From Helianthus annuus (Eukaryota > Streptophyta > Magnoliopsida > Asterales > Asteraceae), in contig NC_035444.2 in NCBI RefSeq assembly GCF_002127325.2, forward strand, positions 35,108,904 through 35,172,903: DNA of 64,000 nucleotides, in the 5' to 3' direction. This document shows positions 21,853 to 33,101 of this stretch, piece by piece (the first letter of the stretch is position 1; each line of letters starts with the position of its first letter). A program made the translations under genes and the position numbers. Below the pieces are notes generated by a model. That model was given only the letters and a program-made list of their open reading frames with translations. It had not been told where the DNA came from and searched no databases.

Positions 21853-24800
21853 TTACATGTAACAGCGTCGAAGCTGTTGTGCATTCCATGTGCGTGCGAT
21901 AGTTTCGCCCTCTAACGTTTGTAGTTTGTACGCGCCTTTGCCCAAGACCTCTTTGATGAGGTAGGGTCCTTCCCACTTCGGGGCAAGTTTTCCTGGGCGT
22001 TCAGCGTTAGATGCTTCATTATCGCGAAGGACGTAGTCTCCCGGGTTAAAGGTACAAACCCGCACGCGTGAATTGTAGTATTTTTCAAGCTTGGTTTTGT
22101 ACTTGGCCTCGTTGATGGTAGCGTTTTCGCGCCTTTCTTCTAGGAGGTCCAAGTCAAGCCTGCGTGCTTCATTGTTGGTTATTTTGTTGATAGCCAACAT
22201 TCGAGGTGAAGGAAGACCTATTTCCGCGGGAATTACCGCTTCCGAGCCATAGACCAGGCTGAAGGGTGTCTCCCCGTTGCTCGTTTTTGGGCTTGTTCGG
22301 TGAGCCCATAAGATGCTTGGGAGTTCTTCGACCCAGCCACGCCTGACCGTTCCCAACCTTGCTTTGATGCCTTCGACTAGACTTTTATTGATACCCTCAA
22401 CCTGGCCATTCCCTTGCGGGTGTGCCACAGAGGAGAATATGTTTTCAATATGTAGTTCTTCTAGCCATTTTTGAAATTCGTCAGCAGCAAAGTTGGTGCC
22501 GTTATCGGTAACGATGCACATTGGTAGACCGAAATGGCAGATGATGTGTTCCCAAATGAATTTCCTCGTTATCATAGCAGTGGTTGAGGCGAGTGGTTTT
22601 GCCTCTACCCATTTTGTGAAGTAATCGACAGCTACTATGATAAATTTGACCGCACCTGGTGCGTCTGGGAAAGGTCCGACCACGTCAATTGCCCATTTTT
22701 GAAAGGGCCATGCGGTGGTGACCGGGATCAAGTTGTTCTTGGGGCGCAAGGTCTTGGGAGCGTGTCGCTGACAATTAATACACTTGCGCAATTCTTTGAC
22801 GGCATCCAGGTGCATGCCGGGCCAGTAATACCCAGCATCCATGATTTTAGCCACTACCATGCGTGGCCCTGCGTGTATGCCACACATTCCCTCGTGTATC
22901 TCTCTGATGAGGTATGTGGCATCTTGGGGGTCGACGCAGCATAGGAGTGGGCCCATGTATGATTTACGGTATAGGATGTCGTCTCCCATTTGATAATGGC
23001 ATACTTTGTATTGCAACTTACGTGCCTCTGACTTGCTTTCGGGAGTCACACCTGATTGCAAGTATGCAATGATTGGTGTCATCCAGGATGTTGTACCGTA
23101 CTGGATGACATTGACTTGGCGCAGGGGTACCGAGGGATTCTGCAGAATTTCAATGCGTATCTCCTTTGCCAAGTGCTGGAAGCTGGTGGATGCGAGTTTT
23201 GACAGTGCATCCGCGGATTTGTTTTCACTTCTGTTGATATGACAGATATTGAAGGAAGTGAATTTTGATTTTAGTTGCAAGGCTTGCTCTAGGTAGAGGA
23301 TCATGATATCCCCTTTTGCGGTATAGTCACCGCGTACCTGCCCTACAACTAACAAGGAGTAGACATGTGCTTCCAGATGTTGTACGCCGAGCTTGACTGC
23401 TAGACGTAGCCCTGCCAATAGAGCCTCATACTCTGCCTCGTTATTTGTGTTTTTGAAATCAAGGCGGATTGCATAGGTAAGCTCTTGGCCATCGGGGCTG
23501 ACGAGTCGCAGACCTGCGCCCGCACCTTCTTCGTTGGACGCACCATCGGTAAAAAGTACCCATATTTCTGAAGAAGGTGGTGGTGATGCAGGGTTTTGTG
23601 TTCTTCTTCGCATTCTTGGATGCGATTTCCCGGTACCTCGGCAACGAAAACTGCCAGGACCTGGCCCTTGATTGCGGGGCGCGGCTTGTAGTTTAGCGTG
23701 AGCGCCCAGCTCGATTTCCCATTTTGCTAACCTCCCAGAGATGTCAGGTTTGGATAAGATCGGGCCGATCCTGTAGTTGGTTAACACCGTGATGACCTGA
23801 TTTGCGAAGTAGCGTCGCAACCGTCTTGATGCGTGTACTAGTGCTAGTACCAACTTTTCCATTATTGAATATCTTGTCTCTGGGTCGTTGAGCATCTTGC
23901 TGATGTAGTAGATGGGTGTTTGAACTCCCTCCCGCTCCACTATTAGTACCGCACCTACCGCATTGTCTGCGGCGGATAGGTATAATATAAGTGGTTCACC
24001 TTTGCATGGTGCGGTTAGAGTTGGGAGTTGTATCAAACACTCTTTCATTTCCCGGAAAGCATTTTCAGCCTCTGCGGTCCATTGGAATTGTTCTTTCTTT
24101 AGACAGTGCCGCAGGGTCTTGATAAAAGGATAAGACTTAGCTGGATGGTTGGCTAAGAATCTGTTTAGTGTGGCTAGCCTACCGGCTAGTCGTTGCATCT
24201 CTTTCATTGTTGAAGGCGATGGCATGTGCTCGATCGCCTGAACTTTTTCCAGGTTTACCTTGAATCCATCTTTGGTTACGATGAATCCAAGGAATTTGCC
24301 TTCTTCCATTCCAAACGAGCATTTCCCTGGATTGAGCTTCATATTGACGCTTCACAGAGTTTGGAATGTTCTTTCGATATCAGTGAGCATGGTATCCTCT
24401 TCCATGCTCATGACGACTTCGTCCATGTAGATTTCGACACTTTTGCTGATTTGCCCGCGGAAAGTGTCGTTCATCAGTTTTTGATAGGTTGCGCCCGCGT
24501 TGCGCAACCCAAACGGTATTTTTGTATAGCAGTAATTTCCGGTAGGGGTGCGGAATGCCGTTTTGTCTTCATCCTCGATTGCCATCTGTACCTGGTGGTA
24601 GCCTTTGTAACAATCGAGAAAGCACTTCCATCGAAATGGTGCGAGGTTATCGACCTTTTTGTCGATTTCTGGAAGTGCGTAACAATCCTTGGGACAGGCT
24701 TTGTTGAGGTCTTTATAATCGACGCACATGCGCCAGCCCCCGGATGGTTTCTCTACCATGACTGGGTTGGACAACCAAGTCTGGTACTTGACTTCCCGCA

Positions 24801-25834
24801 GGATGCTTGCGGAGAGCAGCTCTTCGACCTGCTCATGCATCGCCTGGTTTTTTGTGGATCCATGGTGGCGTTGGCCTTGGATCACCGGCTTGATACCTGG
24901 CAAGGTATTCAAGAAATGTTGCGCGATTTCGCGTGGGACCCCAGTCATGTCTGCGGGTGCCCACGCAAAAATATCTTGATTCCTGAAGAGAAGTTGCTTC
25001 AGGTGTGCTCTGGTGTTGGGGGACAAGGCGTGGCCCAACGTGACCTTTTGTTCTAGGTATCTTGCGTTGAGGACCCATTTTTCTGGTTGGTTGTTGGGGG
25101 TCGGCCTTGCTATCTTGGTCGGACGCAGTTCGTCCGACGTCATAACTTCCCTGCGTGCATAGATTATCGCGACCCCTGTTTCGGTTGGGAAACCGATTGC
25201 AGAATGGGGTACGGACGTAATCATGTTGAAGTCGCCTTGGGATTTTCTCCCAAGGAGCACGTCATATTTGGAAGTATGAGGTAAAACCATGAAATTTACC
25301 TCTTCTGTTCGTGTGTGCCTTCCGCTGGTGAGACGCACAGGAAAAGTAATTTGGCCAAGGGGAAAGACAGTTTCCCCTGCGAAACCGACCAACGGGTAAT
25401 CCACTGTTTGCAACTGATCTTTGTCTTCCTGATCGAACTGGTTGAAGCACTGCTCGTATATGATATCAGAAGTACTGCCCGGTCGATGAATAATCGCTCG
25501 GTGCAGTAATGAGCTAGTTGGCCTGTAATAACGACAGCGCGCCTGTCGCGCGGACCGCCTCGGACTTTTGGGAAAACGACTTGCTCGTCTTTCCAGTCAT
25601 TGTCCGGTCTTCTCGCTGCCTTGTGCGGCCTTCCTTTGCCTCCGTTGATCATATGGGTTGAGGCCACATACATGGTCCTCTTCCCCGAGGAGGTGCCCTC
25701 GCCATGGGGGGTGATGCGTTTGGTGACTTTTTGCCCACCGGGCAACAGGTGATGCAGTTGTTTGTTGTATGGCCCTGGTCCTTGTGATACTCACAATAGA
25801 GAGTGAGATCTTGATTTTTCTTGGACTTCATTGG
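21853..25834 (-). pseudogene. Element C Pol (protease, RT, dual RNase H, integrase), broken
   Basis: From right to left: zinc knuckle-like CEYHKDQGHTTNNC; protease, with a one-base loss at about 25478-25482 inside its active-site Asp-Pro-Gly triad; reverse transcriptase, in which the catalytic YxDD motif reads YMDE (near 24430); a TGA at 24349-24351; then an 829-codon frame from 24342. That frame has the gypsy RNase H (LYLSAADNAVGAVL), a second, archaeal-type RNase H (LFTDGASNEEGAGAGL), the integrase zinc site (HEGMCGIHAGP, CINCQRH) and core (DVVGPFPDA, TDNGTNF). It ends RRCYM at 21853. The second RNase H is the known signature of the Tat lineage. The YMDE change alone should disable synthesis. 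Confidence 0.9.
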
Positions 25835-27362
25835 TTAGGCCGGTCGCAGGTGCTGCGCGTCCGTAAGAAGGACTTCGCTTGGCGGCTTGGTGATCTCGGT
25901 CCAGTTGCGGTCCCGAGATTCTTTCTTTGATGCCCGGTTGTCCCGTTGGGCGTTAATTGTTGCCCTTGCGTCGAACTGGTTGATATGCGGGAAATATGGT
26001 TTGGGATCGCTGACGCGATTCCCTGTGTCCCGGTTGCGCTTATTGTTGCGCTTGGGCTCGTAGCGGGAGGTTTGACCTTCCGCTTGGGGCTGTGCCTTTG
26101 CGAGATGCGGTTTAAGGGACCGCTGAGTTTGAGCGTATGTCTTGACCGCAGCCATGACATCTTCCCATTTCTTTGGCAAGCCATCCTTGCCGGAGATGGT
26201 CATAACCATCTGTTCGTCTCTGACAGCTTTGATGAAGTGGTTACGTGTCATTTGGTCTGCCACGTCACCTATCTCTAGGCATTCTTTGTTGTATCGGACG
26301 ACGAACGCTTCAAGAGATTCGTCGTCCCTGCGCCAGATATTCATGACGTCCATCGAATCACGTCCGTGACGTCGCTGCTGGCTGAAATGCGCGAGGAACT
26401 TTGCATGTAAGTCCTCAAATGAGGCCAGTGATCCTACTGGCAAAGAATCGAACCAAGCCCTAGCCAGACCTGTGAGGGTCTGGGGGGGAAAAATGACACC
26501 AGGTGGGCTCGTCCCATTGGCCGTTGCACCCTGCACCCATGAAGATGTTCATGTGATCGTCCGGGTCGGACGAACCGTTGTATTTCCCTATGTTAAATGG
26601 GAATTTTGTGGTGGTGACATGGGCGTGGGCTATTTCTAGGGCAAATTTGGAGTTTTCTGCCGCAGCTTTTGGCCTGTAGGGTCGGCTCTCGGGGCGCTTT
26701 GCAGCGCGGAGGTATGTGTTTTGGGGATGAGTGGGAGGAGAATAGTTGCGTCCTCCCGGTCTGCTGCTAGTGGCATGAGATTCCCCGCAATATGTATGGT
26801 CGTCCGAGTCGGTACGGCCATATCCTTCGTGATGGGACTGCGGTCCCAGCCGGCTTTGGATGCCGGAGCCGTGGTTGGCTGCGGATTGCCGCCTATTATC
26901 GCCTTCAGTGCCCAGGCGGCTATGTATTGGGCCTCTGGCGCGAGACCCATATGAGGAGTCATCCTCATCAATTGTGCGGACCTCACAGTAAGAGGATCCG
27001 CGGTCCTCCCGCCTGCTTCGGGATGCTGGGCGTGAAGGAACCCTGCCGTCATATTGTAAAATATGACCCGCAGGGGTATGTGGTGCCGAGGTAGGCCCGG
27101 CTTGTACTTGTGCTTCCGCACAAGATCGATTGTATGTTGCGGCCAGCAGGGCTGCCTGTTGGTCATACCAGGCATGAGGATTCATGTCTGGAGGGATCAC
27201 AGATGCGTACTGTGAGAGATCGTGTCCAAACGTAAGGGATGCGCCCCCTTGCGTTGATGTGCCAATATGGCCAGGATTTGGGATTGGAGGAGTGATCCTC
27301 GCAGGCCCTGAGTTGGTGGGGTTTAGGTTATCCCCAGCAGTGTTATTCAGACGATCAGACAT
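25835..27362 (-). pseudogene. Element C Gag, frameshifted and with a stop
   Basis: The start is the ATG at 27362 (MSDRLNNTAGDN). A Ser/Arg/Pro-rich N-terminal part of about 250 residues leads into a Retrotrans_gag core (TLTGLARAWFDSLP, FLAHFSQQRR). The frame changes near 26480-26500, at a run of seven G's, which fits a homopolymer length change. A TAA at 25835-25837 then separates Gag from the zinc knuckle; it probably replaces a Gln codon. The primer site at 27407-27419 precedes it. Confidence 0.88.
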
Positions 27363-27406
27363 GATCTTTGGAGAGGGAGAGGGATGGTACAAAAGTGCTA
27401 AGAGTA

Positions 27407-27419
27407 GCGGTGGGCGCCA
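27407..27419 (-). other. Element C primer binding site, TGGCGCCCACCGC
   Basis: It directly follows the LTR end on the minus strand (one base apart). It differs from the tRNA-iMet sites of Elements A, B and D. I do not assign the tRNA. Confidence 0.65.
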
Positions 27420-27420
27420 A

Positions 27421-27768
27421 TGATGAAACAATGGTTAACCGGGCAGGGTTAACACACTGGTCTTGTCAAGAAGGGTTAATCCCTTCCTCTCGAGGATCGC
27501 TAGCTAGGTCGTCCGCTGGTTGATCTCCTGCACAAGGAAACAAACCGTGACTCGTAATAAGGAGGATGGGGTGGGGGGTGCTCCTTGTTACCACTCTCCG
27601 GCGTGAGAATCAGTAATCTGATTGGGAAGCAAAGTATGATAGTAGTAGTAGTGAGAGAGTCGTGAAGAGATACCTCAAACCTGGTTTGGGGTTGGTATTT
27701 ATAGTCGAGGAGTGAAGGTGGAGGTTGACGGATAGACTGACGACATGCTGCACCTTTGCAGGTGTGTC
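27421..27768 (-). repeat. Element C 5' LTR, part 1
   Basis: This matches 15280-15629 of the left LTR, with more than ten substitutions and a one-base indel by eye. It is cut by Element D. GTGTC (27764-27768) is Element D's target-site duplication. Confidence 0.93.
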
Positions 27769-28508
27769 TGTTGGATCTGAGTTTCTTTTTGATTGTATTT
27801 TGTGTTTAAAGTTAAGATGAAAATGGATGAGTTGTGCAGCGGAATTAAAATGAAAACAAACTTTGCATACAATCAAATGAGAGTAATACTTTAATCAAAC
27901 ATCTTTTACACAATGAACCGAATGATTGAATTTAATTTCAACAAAGATTACAAAGATAGATGTATGAATGCAAACTCCCCCTCAGCCCGAGCTCAGAAGT
28001 TTGTTCGTGCAAAGAAGACGAATGATGTAAAGAGCTAATAGAACAGTATAAAGTACTGAACTATTTATAGGCACTTGCAAACTACTGAGCATCTTTGCTG
28101 ACGTCACCATGAAAGTGACATCTAACCTCCTAACAAACTCTAACCTCTGATCTATACAGACACTGCTTGTGTTAACTACTGCTAATTCATTCTATTACAA
28201 AACAGACTTTAGAACAGCTGCTGCAACCTTCTACTGCTGTGAACCCAGCAGCACTTGTCCGGATCAGCAATGCTTGACTCAAGGCAGTAGATTGAATCAG
28301 CAGGACTTTAGTCTTCCATCAGATCTTTAGTTGAGCAGCAGTTATGGGTCAGCAGTTTAGCAAGATCAGCAGATAGGAGGTCATCAGTAGTTGTAATCAC
28401 TTTCAAGGGGAGAGATTTGTATATCAGCATCTGCTTATTCAGAATCCACTGCTCTGATCCAGTTTTGGCTTTAATTATATGTTCCTCTGATAGGGTTCAA
28501 TACCAACA
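27769..28508 (-). repeat. Element D 3' LTR (left copy, 740 bp)
   Basis: It starts TGTTGGATC and ends ACCAACA on the plus strand. Short CAGCAG/GCTGCT-rich words fill its centre. Confidence 0.95.
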
Positions 28509-28559
28509 ATCTCCCCCTGGAACAGATAATGCCAAAACCCTTCATTATTTGTGGATATT

Positions 28560-31500
28560 TTATTGCCTCATTAACAGCTCCCTTATCTGACCTTTAAATT
28601 GTAATTCAAAGTCAAGGGCATCTGTATCTTCATCATCCCTGCTAAGTGGAAGATCAAGGAGATCCTGCAAATCTTCAAGACTCAGGCCAAGAGCTTGTTC
28701 CCTTGATATTTTCTCCACTTCTCCACCAGACCTGAGCAAAGTCAATACGCAGGTCTGTTTGTCAGTTGCCCACTTTTGTATTTTTGAGCCTGGTGGGTTT
28801 CTTGGGAGATGTTTATTTGCAGAAGAATTTGGTGAGGCTGGCCTGTTCATCACTGGCTGAGCAGTGGTAGCAGAGTTTTCCTGTTCAAGTTCTTCTTTTA
28901 ATGTTCTTAACAAGCCTTCTTTTAAAACAGCATTTCCAGCAAGAATTCTTGAACAGTTTCAGCTCCTAACTGGCTTTGTGTCCTTCTTTTGTAGATGGCA
29001 TTACCAGCTGGAGCAGTGGATCTCCTGATTTGCAGCTTTGATGGTCCTTTTGAAACCGCTGCTTCAGGGTAGTCAGGTTTTTGAGGAATTTTTGGATCTT
29101 TCTTTCTTAATTCCTCCAACCTTTTGTAGGTTGACCTGACCAAATCTTCTTTCCATCTAGCAACTTGTCTTTTGGTGCCAAATTCAGCAACAACCAGTTC
29201 TTCTTTCATTCTCTTTAGTTCCAACTGCTTTTCAGGTACATTCCTTTTGAACTTTGCCCAATTAGGAGGAGTGTGAGTGACTTTCCTTTTTATCATATCT
29301 TGAATTCTGGCTGCTTCAGCTTCAAGCTCTGGAACAGTCCACTCTTTGTACATGTGTCTCTCTCCTTTGTATTTCTTGTAAAACATAATGCTTTCAATGT
29401 AGTCTTTCTTCAAAGTTTCAGCTGCTCTTTCTGAAATTTGTTGACTGACATTCTTTGCAAAACGTTCTAGGGAACTGACTTGTGTGAGCAGATATTGGTA
29501 GTATCTTGATACTTCTTTGTCAGATTTCCCTTGTGTGTTTCTTTTCGAGATATCCTCTGCTTGCTTGGCCTTTATCTTCAAATATTCTTCAATGTTTTTG
29601 GGCCAGTGATATCCTTTGATTGAAGGCAAACTCCTTTTGGTAGGGTCATCCTCAGTATAAAATGATTTTATTTCTTCTCTAACTGCTTCCAGTTCAAGAG
29701 GAAATTGAACACCTGCGGGAGGTAAAAGCTTGTGCATTGGAATAGAAGAGAGTGGAACTGGTTTTGGTATATTGACAAGAGCTAATGGTTTTGAAGATGT
29801 TGGGGATGGTGAAGTGACATCATCTTTAGGAATTAGCCTTCTCCTCTTTATTTGAGGAGGGACTGATGATGTTTTGGATGGAAAGGTGGTTGTAGTGACA
29901 GTGGTTTGTGATAGACTAACAGTTGTTGAAACAACTGGTGTTCCAACTACTGTTGTCTTTACAGCAGAAGTTATAACAACTGTTGTCTTCTGCCTTTTGA
30001 CAGGAGGTGATTGTGATTTTGGTGGTGATGGAGGTAAAGCAGGGGATGTAGTGTGTGTTGAGGTGGTGTGTGTTGAAGTGGGAACAGATGTTGAAACTAC
30101 TGAAGTACCAACAGCAGCTGATACAACAGGAGTTACAACAGCTGTTTTAGGTGGTGGTTTTTGAGCAGACTTTGAACGTCTGACCGGAATGGATTTGGGT
30201 AGCCTTACTTTTCTAGTAGGCTTCTTCTTTTCATCAATGAGATTTTCATCATCTCTTGACTCTGAAGTACCCTGATCCGGATAATCCACCCTGGCTTTCT
30301 TTTTGGCCTCTCTATCCCTTTTTACACATGCAAGTGCTTCTGCAAGTGCATTTGTGGTCACATCAATTTTCTTACTCCCATCTGGCAAAGGAATCTGTTT
30401 GGTCATATTGGAATTATCTGGTGCGAGGTAGAGACCATCTGTTATTCCTTTCCTTCTCCATTCCTGAATTTTCTCCCCCTTTTTGGCATTATCTTCGGGG
30501 AGTTGATCAATGAAGAACACTGGTGGAGGAGCAGTGCCAGTGGAGTGCAAGATCTGAGTTTTGAGAGCCTTTAGATCAGCCTGAGTGTCTTTGTACCTAG
30601 ACTCCATAGCATTTCTCAATTGTTGAACATGTTTTTCATGTTGCTGATCTGCTATTTGTGCTTGATGATGGAGAAAAGGTTGAAATAGATTCCAGAGCTC
30701 ATTTGTAGTAGGTGCCTGTTGGAGAGCAGGTGCTTGAGGTGGAACAGCGGTGGATTGTACCTTTTGTACTTGTAACAACTGTTGTAGCATATCTTTGAGT
30801 TCAGCAACAGAGTTATCAAGTTTTTCAACACGAGCCGTCAATTTCTGGTACTTTAAACCATCACCCAATTTAATGGGATCATCTGATTTCCCACTAACAG
30901 TGGTTTTATCAGTGGTAGAAGTAGGGAGTTCACTCCAAACCTTAACCACTGATGCCCCTTTTTCTTGGTACTGGGCTCTTCTTCCTTCAACACTTGACAA
31001 CCTTTTGATGTTGCCAGTAGGATAAATAAATCCACTGGTGGTTGGCAGAGGTGCTATAAAAGGAATTGCCTCCAAGGAAGTCTTATTGATGTAACCACTG
31101 TCCAACTGTAAACCTGTAGGTTCAACAGTTGTAGTGGCTGCTTCACTTGGATTACCACAAAGAGTTACTTGTAACTCAATGGGTGTAACCTCCTCAGGTT
31201 GTGTTGGTGGGTTAGCAATGAATGATACAGCAGGCTCAGTCATTCGTTGAGGTATATTCTCATTGACAGGTGATTGAGAAGGACTGAGTAATGCCTGGTT
31301 CAAATCAATTGCATCCAACAGTAGTTGTGTTTTTGGTGGAATTGTGGATGTGATGGTGGGTTTAGAAAGCGGATTTGCTCCGGGCATCGAGCTGTGGATG
31401 ATGGAGACGAATGTATCCAAAGCATCATGATGTGGTGGCCCTTTGTGTACAACCTGTTCTTTTTGTGAAGAAGCAGGAGGAGTTATGGTTATGGGTTGAG

Positions 31501-32565
31501 ATATTTGTACCAACTGCTGTGAGGAAGAAGCAGCAGTGGTTTCTTGTGACATTTGTGTTGTCACAGGCATTAACTCTGGTATCTCATCCTCCAGAGTTGC
31601 CATTTTGATTGGTTTGGGGGGTTTTTGATTTTTCTTTTTGTAAAGTTTTTTGGGTTTTGTAGGTGTGGGTTTCAAAACAGTTGGTCTGCTGCTTTGATCA
31701 CCTAGAACAGTAGGCTCAGCAGCAGATACCTGAGGAGCAGTGGTTGCTGCTAAATTCTGCTCAGGTACCCCTGCTTGTGTTTTGCAAGGTGCTAACATTC
31801 GTGAAAAAGTTTCAGATTTAGGCAGTTTATTGCAGTTATTTCACCTTGGTTTATTAAAGCTAAATCATCCTTACTGAATTTCTTTTGAAAATAATAGCTT
31901 AAAAACCTTGGGAATAGTAAGAATGATTTGCTTTCAACATTATTAACCAAATCTTTAAAGATTTCCCGAGAATAATTATAATTTTCTTCTTGGAGAATTG
32001 CATATCCCAGATTTTGAATCTTTATAGGGATCTCATTAAAAGAAGTGGTTTTGTTTGAAACACATAGGAGGAGGGTATGAAATAGAAATTTTGGTGCAGG
32101 AGGAAAATAACCTTTTTCTAAGGTTAGTTTCTTCATCATTGTGGCTTCATACCCTCTTTCAATGAAGTCAATGTGCAACTCGTTTTTAGTGAAGGAAGTT
32201 TTACCTGCCTGGTCATCGAGTTGAAAGACTTCGGAGATGGATTGTGGTGTAATGTGGACAGCTTTACCTTTTATGGAAGATTGGATTGCAGTTGCAATGT
32301 CTCCTTGTTTTTCAAGGGTTGCATTCTTCCAAAATTCCCTTGGGGTTGCCAAGTAGATGGGTGCGTCGGCGGTGAGCAAAGTTTTGTACTTTGATTTTGC
32401 CATGATGGTGATAATGGAATCGAAAACATCTGTGGTTCCTGGTTTTGTGAGAAGACCCAGGAGATTGTGAGATTTTTTGAATGGAATTTCAGTGGAAGTT
32501 GCCTTTTGAGAGGCTGTTTTCGATGATTTTGATGTGGGTTTTGCAGAGAGCTTCGATTTTGTCAT
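28560..32565 (-). pseudogene. Env-like ORF downstream of pol in Element D, in three frames
   Basis: Reading starts at the ATG at 32565 (MTKSKLSAKPTSK), about 540 bp after the end of pol. A 258-codon frame ends at 31792. The next frame opens at an overlapping ATG at 31798 (overlap ATGTTAG) and runs 958 codons to 28922; a third frame adds 117 residues to 28560. The first part is folded-looking (FDSIITIMAKSKYKTLL). The long part is rich in Pro, Thr, Ser and Lys with coiled-coil-like stretches near its end (YKRLEELRKKD). I see no signal peptide or clear membrane segment, so 'env-like' rests on position only. Sireviruses are known for an ORF here whose role is unsettled. The frame changes may be decay, or the first overlap may be a genuine start-stop arrangement. 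Confidence 0.75.
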
Positions 32566-33101
32566 TTTTGAAACGAAACGATCGAAGAAATTTGTGAGAA
32601 ATGAGAAGAAAAACTGCTTTGAGAAGAGAATTTTTAAGAATTCAATTCGACAGTAAAACCCTGTTTTGATGGTGAGTGGGGATGTTATAGGAAAGAGAAT
32701 GAATGCTGACGTGGCAGCCGTTACAAAAGGTCTGACTGCTATGTACTGCCCACGTGACAACCACTGGTGAAAATGAAGGACAGTACTTTTGGTGAAAGCA
32801 ACTGATGAAAGTAGTGGAAAGGGGGGCAGTGGATGATTTTCACTATCAGTGGATAGCATATCAGTGGATAAGACACTGCTTTTGAACAACAGTGGTTATC
32901 AAGGAATGAGAGAACAGAGGTTGCCTTTCAGCAGTGGGCAGACTTTTTGAAGTAGAGCAGACTTTTGAACAATCAGTGGTTATGGCAGACTTTTAAGGAT
33001 TTTAATGAAATTTTCATTTTTAAGCTATTTTTAAGGATGGATTTTTGATTTTCTGAAAACATTTTGTTGCTTTTATTCATAGAAAAACAAGATGTTGCTT
33101 G

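Noticed and set aside
24226..25056. 276-codon plus-strand frame
   Set aside because: It is the antisense shadow of Element C reverse transcriptase, whose motifs are unmistakable on the minus strand.
28560..32565. Env-like ORF as an independent host gene
   Set aside because: It lies between copia pol and the 3' LTR in the same direction, inside a clean TSD, so it belongs to the element.
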